Of a stretch of 64,000 nucleotides of DNA, positions 47,045 through 59,700 are shown one piece after another. The notes below the pieces were generated by a model. It made no database searches, was not told the DNA's origin, and saw nothing but the letters and a program-made list of their open reading frames with translations. The translations under genes were made by a program, and so were the position numbers. Each line of letters begins with the position of its first letter. Position 1 is the first letter of the stretch. Origin of the DNA: Escallonia rubra (Eukaryota > Streptophyta > Magnoliopsida > Escalloniales > Escalloniaceae); NCBI GenBank assembly GCA_033065855.1, contig JAVXUO010001427.1, positions 124,001 through 188,000 on the forward strand. Direction: 5' to 3'.

Positions 47045-48780
47045 CTTGAATATTTTGGAAATTTCTCAGAAAAGATTCTCACTTCTACTGACAAAGAAAG
47101 ATTAACAAATTCCATCTTCCTCCTGGCATGAACCAGACGACGAAGGAAAAATAAGTTCCTGAGAACATACTCTAAATAAGAAGTGTGTCGGGACAACATA
47201 ACCTTATTTTCCTCATTGGGGTAGGAAAGTGGGACTACTTCCTAAAATGGCCACAGTTGTCTAGTTGAGAACATGCGCCATTAATTTTAATTAAATCCAA
47301 CAAAATTACCATCAGAACTAGAGTACACAGCTATCGCCATACGAAAGATACTGCTAGAAGTTGTAACTATACAGTTACTACCATCTTCAACCCGTACAAT
47401 GAGGAATAGACTAATCCAAAACATAAATTATTCACCTTTACATGGAGATGAATTCCTAACTTGCTTTTGTCTACAAGAACCTACATTGTCTTGTGTCTTC
47501 CATATATATATATACAATGGCCTCTTTCTAGCAGGGTTGACGGGATGTGCTCCACACATTTGATGGAGGCCTTTCGACTATTGTGCAATTTGGCAGCTAC
47601 GATCAAATACCTTCTGTTGCACAAGAAACGTGGACGAGTTATAGTAGAGGCTATTGACCCGTCAGCTTGGTGGGTTCCTTTTTTAAGTTGCTGACCAATA
47701 CCTTTGAGTTTATATAGCATCACCAATCGGTGGACTAAGAACTCAATTCAAAGGTGTGGATTCAGCATGGAGGAAGCTTGAGGAGGTCTACGCCATTGAC
47801 TAATTTATTGAATGAGCAGATGTTGTGCACTCCAAAAAAGTTCAAATGCTCAGTTAGAATCTTTGGCTTTGCTCAACCAAGCTATCATTGAGAGTGGCAG
47901 TGGCGCTTTACAGCTCAAAATGGGGCTCTGAGGCATCTGGTCCTCTAAGATTTGGTCATCCGAGTGGAAAATGAGGATAGAACTTCGTTTCAGTTGGATA
48001 TGCGGTTAGGTGGAGAGGAAGTTGGTCTAAATTTCCTGACATATTCCATATTGCCGCTGACAAGCAATGTGTTCTACTATAACATGGCAGATATAGGAAG
48101 TTCACGTCTAAGTCCTACTACTTCTTTCTAGTGAGAGACACCCTTAACTTTGTCCTTGAAAGAAACTCCAGACTGCATGGGAAACAACTTTCGGGCAATC
48201 TTTACAGAAGAAAATTCACTTCGAGTGGAAGAAAATCTATGTGAACAGGTAATTCCTCTGGATAACTAATGCTAGAAGTTAGAGCACCTCTTGTTGCACC
48301 ATTCGTTTCTTACAGAGCTATAAATAGTTCAATTGTTCATCTTTGTCGTAAGGTAGGTTATGTCCTCATCTGTTAAAGATTTCTTTTGAGCTGGTCCTTT
48401 TAATACAGGGTCGCCAATTCGGTGCTCTTCCCTCTAATGTACAGATTGGAGCCTCGGCGGGAAACGACTTGCATAATGCTTTGGCCTTGTTGAAGATCAA
48501 ACGGCGCTTCTTCTGCTGCCCTCTTCAGATTCTTCCTTCCTCATTTCATGGCCACCCTTTCACTTTGATTTTACTTCTGCTCAATCAAGCACAGCCCTGC
48601 ACTTACAAATAACTAAGCCCTCATTTCAAAATTCTTTTCTCAATGGGGGGACTCCTTCCGAATGTTTACTTCAAGTAGATTCTCTTACTCAAAACCATGA
48701 TTTCATCGGTAAACTGTAAAGCTAAGTACATGATAAGCAATTAGGTCAAATTAAAAAGCAAACTGAGAATGAAGATAAAT
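47045..48780. other. Intergenic, nothing recognised
   Basis: A (TA)n run near 47500 and several short open frames with stops. The composition around 47860-48620 is somewhat gene-like but no protein family could be named. It may be a decayed gene. Confidence 0.4.
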
Positions 48781-48787
48781 GTAGCGT

Positions 48788-49226
48788 TTGAAATCACTTC
48801 CAGTTTTAGTTTTCTGTTTAAAAATAAAAAAAAAATTAGTTTTTATTTTTTATAAAAACAAATGAGTGTTTGATTACCCAGTTTTTTTTTGAATTTTTTC
48901 TTTGGTGGTAGTTTGCGGTGGCGGTGATGAGGCGTGGTGGTGGCCGGCGACGGTGGCTGGCCTGCTGTGACCCTCTGGCGGTCGCCGACGGCAGGCGGTG
49001 GTTGCTGTTGGTACTGGCGATGGCTGCCTGCGGCAGGCAGTGTGATGGTAGTGGTGGTCTCAAAATAAAAACCAAAACTCAAAACTCCTTAATGAGAATT
49101 TTAAAAAATAGCCTTGTTTTAAAATTTGGGGAAAAAAAAACGAAAATTGTGTGCCAAATTTTTTTTCCTTCCAGTTTACAAAACTAGAGAAAAAAACTGA
49201 AATCGAAAAGGAAATCAAACAGAGCC
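48788..49226. mobile_element. Relative of the GC-core MITE
   Basis: It has the same plan as 9076-9445: AGCGTTTGAAATCAC at the left, a T-rich arm, GTGTTTGATTACCCAGTTTT, a GC-rich core with GGTGGCTGGCCTGC and GGTAGTGGTGGTCTC, A-rich arms, and a right end reading ATCAAACAGAGCC. The right end in reverse (GGCTCTGTTTGAT) matches the family TIR. The left end has decayed, and no target duplication is clear. Confidence 0.55.
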
Positions 49227-49229
49227 AAA

Positions 49230-50240
49230 GTAAATTGACCTAGAGCTTAATTTGTTTGCGTGTCTGAAAAACTTTTTGTTAACGGTGGCCGTTGCCGGAG
49301 CAAGTGGTCCAAGGGTTTTTGTCGGCTGGTGGAATGGCGGCAGTGAGCCTGTTGAGACTTGAGAATTGCGAATTTTAGGAGTCCTTGTGTGCTAATTTGC
49401 CAAGAAAGGTATGTAGGAAAGTGCAAAAGCCTCCTGTCAACGATGTCAAGTTCATAGATTCCCCCCACCCCCGACCTCAAAAAAGTGAATTAATCGCTTA
49501 AAATACATGAATATTATTTTCTTCATATATAGTAAGACATTGTGCTATAAAGTAAAATGGTTCGACAAATGTGTCATAGCTTTAGTGTGCTTAACAATTA
49601 AGACTTAACACGTGTTTATCTAATTTTGAACGGTCCAATTTGATTTGTACTATTAAGATTTTTGATAATTTGATGTGCGTTAGGTTTCCAACGTTTAAGT
49701 TACCTTTGCACAATGTGTTTTATCTTTCCTTCTCGCTCGACCATTTACTTGATTATTGATTTCCATACTGGGGATGCAAAGGAGCTATAGTGAGCAGCTA
49801 GTTAGGTCCAGCTCGCCACGAGCTTGTATTTAAATAGCTCGTATCATATTCGCCCAATACACCAGTGAATAACTTTAAAGACTATTCTGACACAAAATGA
49901 TTTCATTACCTCAAACACATTCTTACCTTTTGCTCGTCTATTCCATGTCGTGATACTCAAAATATTTATAATGAAGGGAGCACAGACAAACCTTCGTTAC
50001 GTTTGCGCCCCTAAGTATCAAAGCGTGAAGCTAAACCTACATTCTCGAAATAAATTTACTTCCTTCCATACTATATACATGCATGGTTGCGTGTGTGGGG
50101 TGGGGTGGGGGGGGGGGGTAGGTGGGGTGTGGGCTGACTTGTCATTTAGAAAGGCGAGGGGTCTAAGAGTTCTAATGCACAAAAATGTAGGCATCTTGGA
50201 GGACTTAACCTTAGACTATATAAACATCTATTTGGTGTGC
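49230..50240. other. Upstream region of the SHPRH gene
   Basis: AT-rich DNA with a poly-G run near 50107-50120. No gene was seen. A leader exon of the helicase gene probably begins in or just after this region. Confidence 0.4.
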
Positions 50241-50367
50241 CCCAGGTAAGGTCAAAAATTTCTTTCGTACACGCTCGTACTGTCTCTCTGCCACCGAAAA
50301 CTCTCCTTCTCTCCGACCTTCGCCAAACAAAATTCCAGGTTTCCAATCGAAAACCCTCCCTCTCTCT

Positions 50368-50444
50368 CCCTCTACACACACACACGTTTACGCTTACGAG
50401 CGCGCGCGCACGAACACACACACACACTGACACACACACAGAGA
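50368..50444. repeat. (AC)n and (GC)n microsatellite cluster in the SHPRH leader
   Basis: CT-rich text runs into ACACACACAC, then GCGCGCGC, then two further AC runs. It lies in the probable 5' UTR, upstream of the leader intron that ends at 50766. Confidence 0.85.
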
Positions 50445-50767
50445 GTTTGTAACGACGCGCATGCATATGCATTTTAACGAATGAATTTTCCATTCTGTCT
50501 TATAATTTCAGTTGATTAGAATGCTTCAGTGTTTCTTCGTTTTAACCGGATGTTTGTGCTTCTGTCAATGCTATCTGCCATTTTGTCCAATCATGAAGAT
50601 TCAATTTTTGTTTTATTAATTTCGGCGGAGTAAAGCGACGGACCGTAACTTAATTTATGCTTGTTATAGTAATCCAAGTTAGATAATCTGAATTGCAGCG
50701 CGTTAAAAAAGTTTCAATCTTTATGCAGTTAACCTAATTCCAGTTATTTTTGTCTATTCTACACAGG

Positions 50768-53700
50768 ATGGGCCGGAAAAAGCAACGTAGGCCTCATAGA
50801 TCAGTTGGGATAGTGGAGTGCCCCGACACTGACTTGAACAAACCGAACGATCAAAATGAAAATGGTGGAACCGCTGTTATTGATGAACCGTTTTTTGTAG
50901 AAGTTGAGCGGAATTGTTGGGTTTCGAGCGAGCATTACGACATTTCGGAAGTTCTTTTGACTAATTTGAGTATAAGCCCGGAGTTCCATGGTTTTAATTT
51001 AAGTGATGATTTTTTTCAGGATTCGAGCTATGCTTTTAGGTTTCGAATGTGCGATGTTAGCAAACTGATTAGTCGTATTAAATTAGGTCACTGGCCCATC
51101 GTTCCCGCTAGTTCCGTGTGCTTAGAACTTGTGCATATGCGCGTGTCTGAGGATAAGGAAACGCCTGTTGTGATGGTGAGCGGGAGTTTTGACGGGCCGG
51201 ATGAGGGTGTCTCTGGGCTTGCTCATTTGGCTAGTTTGAAATCTTTGACACTCAGGCCGATTCTGGGGGCAACATTATTGGATAGCTTGTCGTCTGTGCG
51301 GGTGAGGGTGGAGATACTAAAGAGTGCCTTTGACGAATGTGAGTCGCTTCTTGACAACAGAAAGCAACTTTGGAAAAAAAGTATGATGAGTGTTATGGCT
51401 TGGCTGCGCCCAGAAGTTACGACCTCAGAGGCTAGATACGGGTGTAGCGTATCAACAGACATCGAGATTGATTCACCCATGGAGACAAATGAAGCTTCCT
51501 CTGCTCCGAGGAAACGAGCCGGATTTGATGTTGCCGGTTTTTATGAAGCTGTTAAGCCATCGAAGTGAGTTTCTGTAGTGTACATACTGCATAATTTAGA
51601 GCATTATGAACCTTCATTCCAACTTCGAATGTTGTATCTTTTGTTATTTTTATGTACGTAATTCGTTGTGCACAGAGAGGATCCGATGTTGGAAAATGAC
51701 ATGCCTGACTTGCTTCCCAAGCTTAGACCGTATCAGCTCCGCGCAGCTTACTGGATGGTACAGAGAGAGAAAGGAGCTTCTGGATGTTTAAGTGGGAGTG
51801 AAAAAAGTCAGTTCATTTATCCTCTATGTACACCTGTGGAGTTTATTGACACTTGTTCGAGAATGTTTTACAATCCGTTCAGGTATGAATTTTCAGCCGC
51901 TACCTTTTCTATTCCTCTTAACGCACTTTAGTAAATGAAAGAAAGAACTTAAGTTCATATCGTTGGTTGCATTATTGTTTCAGCGGAAATATTTCATTGC
52001 GTCCAGAGAACTCTACGCCATATGTCTTCGGTGGTATTCTGGCTGGTAAGTCCCTTCCTATCATGTTGTAGGTGTATGTATACCTGTGTTTTTGTAATCC
52101 CGTTTTCAACTCTTACTATTTTCTGTTTCCTCAGATATAAATCTACCTGTTGTGAAATTCAATGTATTCTGTTGGCCAACATAATCAGTTGCATACTTGT
52201 TTTGTTTATTTACTGAGTTTTAATATCTCTTTTGTGTGGTTCTTCTTAATTTCTTTCCCCTCCTCTTGTAATATTCGATTATTTTTCGTTAGAGGAAAAG
52301 AACAATAAATACTTCAATATATACTATAAATGAACTGAATATGTAGAAAACACAATGTGGATATTTATGTTGGGTTTTGGGCTCCTGGGAAATTTTTCTA
52401 CATAGATTTACTCTCCTAAAAGAGATTAATGGAAAAAACTGATAAGGAAATCCATTTCTATTTGCCTTGGGAGTATGATTTGAAGTTTATATATGCGCTG
52501 ATTTCATCTGGATGTGGTCCCTTTACCAATTCTTTTATTATGGTTATAGAGATTCAGTTATCTAACTTGTCTTTTGTTCTTCGACTTTGATTTCTCATGA
52601 CAAATAAAGACGAGATGGGTCTGGGGAAAACAGTTGAGCTGCTTGCTTGTATCTTTGCTCATCGGATGCCAGCAACTGAAATTGGCAATATTTCCTTTGA
52701 TGAAATGCAAGTTGCAGCCTGTCATAAGATAAACATCAAACGATTGAAAAGAGAGCGTGTTGAGTGTGAATGTGGGGCTGTAAGTGAAAGCTCGAGATAT
52801 AAAGGACTATGGGTGCAATGCGATGTCTGTGATGCATGGCAACACGCAGATTGTGTTGGCTATTCAGCTAAAGGGAAAACTTTGAAATCCGGGGACGTAC
52901 CCGAAGCACAAGGATGTGGAAAGAATCAGACAGGAAACTCGCGTAAGCACGTAAAAAGCAAGAACAGTGTTGAAATTGTTGAAATGGACGGGCTTCATAT
53001 CTGCCGGTTATGCTCAGAGCTGATCCAAGCTGCCGGCTCTCCAGTCGCGACTGGCGCAACTCTTATAGTGTGTCCGGCTCCTATATTGCCCCAGTGGCAT
53101 GCTGAAATCATTCGGTACCTTCTGCTTTTGTTTTCATTGTTGGTAATAGTATCATACTGGAGTCTGGAGCTGACTTTTATGTGTTAGTTGTATGTTCCTT
53201 TCATAGAAATCAAAAGAAAAAGTAAATGTTGTGCAATATTATGTGATTAAGAGAGAATAAATTACGTGAATCTAAGAGGTAAGAGCTAATACAAAGCTAA
53301 GTAGCTTATTCTCAAGTAGAGGAAAGTTATCGGGTTATTGGCTCTTTAAGCTTGTGGATCATTAGTTTCATCTTTCAGTTGTATTATCAGTCAAAAGTTA
53401 TGCTGTGGTTTGGTTTGGGGACCAAATCTGCTTCTAACACATTAAAGATGCTGGTGAAAGTATTTTCCTGTGGTTGGTAAAATATAAATCACAAAGACTC
53501 GCTAGAGGGGTCGAACCGTATGCAGGAAAAGAACCTTAGCCACCTATGCACAGCCAAGAAATGTCCAAAAAACTAAGAAGACCTGGGGAAAACTTATCCC
53601 TCTGGGCTCTGGCTAACAAAAAAGAGGCGACAAGAAAAAGAAAAAAAAAAGCACCCTCCTATTTCTTTCTTTTCACACGCACCAAAAGAAGCTAGGAGGG

Positions 53701-56700
53701 ATTCCACTCCAAAGCTTTGCACCCATCTCACCCCTTGAAGTACAACCAGTTCCAAAAGAAATGTGAAATTGCACGTGGCATCATCTAGCAAATTCCAAGT
53801 GATGAAACACTATGTTCCAGAGCTCTGAAGCATAAAAGACAAACTTATCAATAGCAACTTATTGTGGATAACAGGTTCTCCTTTATCAGATGCTTGCTTA
53901 GAGTTTCTATTATGTGAGCGTTTTGATTGGCTTATGCTTTCACTAAGAGGGCTTTTGTCAACATTATTTTTATTTTATTTTTTTGTTCTCTCATTCCCGC
54001 TTTTGTTTGCAGGCACACAAACCGAGACTCACTAAAAACCTGTATTTATGATGGTGTTAAAAATGGTTCGCTTTCAGATACTTCTGTTATGGATATTGGC
54101 GAACTTCTTAGTGCTGACATTGTCTTAACCACATACGATGTGCTTAAAGAAGATATATCACATGACTCTGACAGGCATGAAGGGGATCGTCGCTTTATGA
54201 GATTTCAAAAGAGGTACACTCATTGTCCCTTATTGATGTGAAAAAAATAGAACCGATTAAGAGGAGGGAGAAATAGAACAATAAGACAGGAAGAAATAGA
54301 GTTCAACTTCAATTCTTAAAAAGGTACATAATTCATTACAGGAGATGTCCCAGCTAAAGGATATGACTGAATCTCTGACTTATTCTAAATACATAAATAC
54401 CGTATCTCTACTTTATTCAATCAATTATAATAGAGATAAATAGGTTCGAACACATTGATATGCTTGGATTGTCTGGAGTAAGTTTGCTAAGCCCTATGAT
54501 TACGCCACTTTTTGTTCCAATGATTGATTAAGAAAGTCCCATCTTATTCATTCACATCCTAACAGATTTGACTGAATTGCTAGTTTATTGAGTTACTTAA
54601 ATAACGAATCTCTACTTTAATGAATTACTCAGAACGAACTTAGATGAAATCGAGCACGTTGCTATGCTCATATTGCTATTATATAGGTTGGCCAAGTCCC
54701 ATGATTATTCCATGTTGTGTTCCCATCACTTATCTTGCTTGAAATGTTATCTGTCAGAATACTAACCACTTAGTGCTAAACAGTGCAACTGGTAAGTCGT
54801 TCGATTCCTACCACCATTGACTGCCATGCCTACTGCCAACTACTCTCCCGATGTGGCGGAGGTTAAGAGCCCTAGCTACCAAATGGGGGCTATAGGGGGT
54901 GAGGGGCCTAAAATTGGAAAGAGAATGTAACTTGACGTAGATATTGCAGAGAAGACTATACAAAAGATAACTTTACTGACTAAATTGTGATGGTGCCATG
55001 GTTTTGGCTGCTTTGTGCTACTTATGCAACCAGCAAAAGCCGTTACAGGGTGAGAACCCACCCACCGCTTGGTCAGTGCAGCCACATGGTTTTCTCTTAC
55101 TGTCATCAAAAAGCTTTAAATTTGGCAAAGGGAACATCTTTTCTGCAGTGCTTGAAGAGTCCGACTCTGTCTTATGGACTAGCTTGTCTGTACATACATA
55201 GTTAGCTATTGTATTGTACTCCTAATAACAAGAAGTTTTTATACTCACAAAATTTTCTCGTCGATTTCCTTGATGCACCTAGCCCAAGTTAAAGCAATCA
55301 AATTATTTGGGATTTATTCCTTACTGAAATTTGTGGAATCTTGTTTATGGATTTGATGGATCTACCACTTTGCTGCTAATATATATTGGTAAGTCTTACG
55401 CCAACTTTTTTGTCACAGATACCCTGTCATTCCTACTTTTCTCACCCGAATATTCTGGTGGAGGATTTGTTTAGATGAGGCTCAGATGGTGGAGAGTAAT
55501 GCTGCTGCTGCTACCGAAATGGCACTTCGGCTACATGCTAAGCATCGCTGGTGTATTACAGGAACTCCCATACAGCGTAAGCTTGATGACTTATATGGAC
55601 TCTTAAGATTCCTGAAAGCAAGTCCGTTTGATGCCCTTAGATGGTGGGTTGAAGTTATACGTGATCCATATGAGGTATGACTATGAATGTATAAATTGTC
55701 TTTGCTCATCACTGAGAATATGGGAAGGAATACTGTGTTAAGCAAGATAATCTTGTATGGTGGACGTTCTCATTTTGGTTTAGAGGAGTGTGTCTGTGGT
55801 AATGTCATGCGGCACCTAAACTGAACAGGTTAAGAGCTTTTTGCAGATAACCTGTAATTGCAATTACTGAAAAACAATCAGTTCTTCTTGAAAGATAGCC
55901 AAATTAGACGACACACACACTTAAAGCTGAACGTTGAAAATGCTCAGCCAATAGGGTATTATTGAACGTTCATACTAACAAATCCTACTTCAAATGTTTT
56001 CAACCTTCTTCAACTTGTTACCCCACTCTATCCGTAGAAACCCATATTGCATCGCCATTGCAAAACTTCATCCACCAATTCTGCCAGAGCTTGTTAACTG
56101 AATCCACTAATCAGCTTTTCAGAGGACAACACTTAAATTTAGATCAAAGATTGAATTGTTGTGTTGACCGGAAGATATGAGATTTGAGACGCAATCGACA
56201 TTTATTGCACTTACTAGTTAGCTTAAGTATTTAGTCTATCAAACATAACCTATGTCTTAGTTGGTAAAGGTCTTTCTATCATGATGCATCTGGCACAGGT
56301 ATGTCACTTGAAATTACATTCAATACTGTCTCATTATGTTAGATATGAAGTCGTACCTTAACACTTTTGAGCATTTTTCTGTTGGTTACTTTGCCCTATG
56401 CATATGCTGCTTTCATGTATTCTCTTATAGTATGTAATAGGCCTTTAAGTACAACCTCTATAGAGATTGGTCCACAACCAGCATACTTTTCCCGTTTTTT
56501 TATTCTTCTTTTGTTGTGCATGCGCATGCCAACTCCACTCTAGGATTATATTTCACCTTAGTGTAGTCATTTATTTGTTGGAACGCTATATAGGTTTGCC
56601 CAGTTCTTAATAACTGTCTTTGGATCTCACCTTTACAGAGGGGAGATGCAAGAGCTATGGTATTTACGCATAACTTCTTTAAAGAACTTATGTGGCGCTC

Positions 56701-59700
56701 CTCAAAAGTGCATGTTGCAGAGGAATTACAGATTCCTCCTCAAGAAGAATGCCTTTCTTGGCTCTCTCTCTCACCAATTGAAGAACACTTTTATCAGAGG
56801 CAGCATGAGACTTGTGTAGGTTATGCCCGTGAAGTTATTGAGAGTTTCAGAGATGATGGTCTCAAAAAGGTCGCAGGAGGTGATAAAGATGCTGTTAATA
56901 TATATATCATTAAATGGAAATTAGTCCAAAATAAGGAAAGCTTTATTCAACCCTTATATTAGCTTGATATTCCTTTACAGGTTCCAAATTATCTGATACC
57001 TTCATCACCCACGTGGAGGCTGCAAAGCTCTTGAACTCGCTGTTGAAGCTTCGCCAAGCTTGCTGCCATCCTCAAGTGGGGAGTTCAGGGCTACGCTCTC
57101 TGCAACAATCTCCCATGACCATGGAGGAGATACTACTTGTGAGTTTAGTTTTTACTTCAAATGGCTTGGACATATTTCACCTTGTGGTTTTAGGTCTGAA
57201 TGGATCCTCCTTCCTAGGTTCTTGCAGGTAAGACCAAGGTAGAAGGAGAAGAAGAGCTTAGAAAAATAGTTTGTGCGCTTAATGGACTTGCAGGGATAGC
57301 TGTAATTAAGCAGGACTTTACTCAAGCAGTGGCATTGTACAAAGAAGCATTTGAGTTAGCTGAAGAGAATTCTGAAGATTTTGGCTTGGACCCCTTGTTA
57401 AACATTCATATTCATCACAACCTTGCCGATATACTCTCATTGACTTCAGACTCCTCACAACAGTATCAGTTTGATGGACAGTTGCTTGGAAGGCCTAAAG
57501 ATCAGGTTTCAAAGATGTTTAATGCTGAAGAATGTGATCAACACGTTGCAAAGAGATTAAAGTTGAGCAGTGAAGCTTCATATTTGGCAAATGGCTTAAG
57601 TGATGAGAAAATCTGTGAAACGAAGCCAAACCTATTGACAGCCAGTAGTGATGAATTGAGATTGGCATGTGAGAATCTAAAACAGAGATTCTTATCTGCG
57701 GTTAATTCGAAGTTGGCCCTGGCTCAGCTAGATTTCAGAAAGTCATATGAGCAGGTATCTTCCTAGTTATTTCACAGCATGCCAAGAATGCGGTTTGTAT
57801 GACCAGGTCCATTTTTGGGTATACATGATATTCCATTCTTCGTTTCAATCAGAGAAAAGCTTAGACATATCACATATGCATGGCATGTGTATTCACGATA
57901 TTGATATATTCCAATTTGCCAATCATGGACAGGTAGAGAATTATATCCCATGCATGACGTGTGCGAACATATGTGCTTGATTATTATAGATTTCTAACGA
58001 TAAGATAACAAATGTCCTTTGTTGTGAATAACATATGGTTTAATGAGCTTTAATTTGTTGTTTTACCATGATTTCTTGCTAGATTGGCAGAATATTTATT
58101 GCTTATTGCCATTTTTGATTTAATTCTGCATCAGTCTCTTGAATTGGATGCCAGTTTTTTTTCTGTAAATCTCAGATTTCTATACTTGAAGGTTAATAAT
58201 GCGCTTGGCGATGTAAAAAATCAATATGCAACTTGGTGGTTGGACGTGCTACATCTGATCGAGCAAAACAAAGAAACCTCAACTGAGTTGATCCGAAAGA
58301 TAGGAGAAGCTGTCACTCGAACTATGACCACTTCTAGGACATCGAAAATAGCATCATGGTTAGTAATAGTTTGTTTTTATGCACTTTACAATGTTTTGAT
58401 ACTGCACTGAATGTGACCGTAAGTTAATTCTTGTTACTAACCTTTAGATGGCTAACTTATAGCTGACTTGAATCTGATATGAAAATTGACAAGTGAAATA
58501 AGAGACGAATGTGGGGTGGGGGAGCACATCACCAGCTTGTTTGAAGAATAGCTAATTCACCATGACAACTTGGGGGGAGGAAGGGAGGTCATACGTAACA
58601 ACTAGTGTGAGCTTTCAATATTATAATCCATATTTCAACCATTGACCATAAAACCGCTTGTACATTAAGCGTATTACTAAGGCATCTAAACAATCGTCAA
58701 GAATGATTTCATTTTGTTTGGGGGTAAATTCATATTTTGTCTCAGCTCAAGTTTTTTGTTATAGCTGCTTTGAGCAAATACAGGATTGCCATGGCAGCTG
58801 ACCTTGATGTACTAGGTTTATTTTTGTTTGATAAATATGAAGTGCGTAGACAACCCAATTATTCTTGGAGTAAAGCCCATGAGTCCCAAGAGAGTCCGAG
58901 CCACAAAGAAGCGGCCGGGCTGGAGAAATAAAGTGACAGGCCAACTACTTGTTACTCCCCCAGGACGGATAGTAAGGAGAATCCTTAGTGAGCTACTGAG
59001 GTAAACATCTCGTGTGCTTAGCCGAAACAAAAAGAGAAGGAAACATTGAGTGAAAGAGATAATGAGCAACAGTGAGATTGTACCCACTGGTGAGGTGCAT
59101 TATTCTGTTGATCTGGCTGTTGTCCAATATTGTAGTTACCGCTTGACCCTTCTTTTGGGGTCTCCTTGCAGAACAAAATATGTCTAAGATGGTGTGGTTG
59201 AGGTTTGTGAAAGGACTTAGCGCCTTGGGAAGAGGCTATGGTGCCTAATGAAGGGAAAAGGCTATTTTACTCGAAAGCATTATCATAAACTTTTTTACTT
59301 ATTTCTACTCCCTCCTCCTATTGAGACACAACAACCTTACTTTGAAAATGTTAGAAATGTTGGATGTCGTGGAGGAACTTGGTTAAAGTTGGCTTTAGCG
59401 GAGTTGATTCATTTAATTAGGCCTTCGGTGTCAAGGGAAGAGCAGCGGAGGTGGGCCCCTTCCTCAAAGGCGGAGTAGGATATACAGTGCGCAACTTTTT
59501 CTTCTCTATGTATCCCACATGAAGTTCTGCGGGTAGTTATGTGGAGATGAAGGTTCCTTCCTGTGTACCACTTGAGTGGTATGCTGTGAAGCACGGGTGC
59601 GGCATTTTGGCAAACGCACCAGCACGGGTGCGTGTGCAGCTGGGTGTGCACCCTGTGCGTATAGGGTCCACTTTGAGCCCTCAAGCACCGTGCGTGTCGC

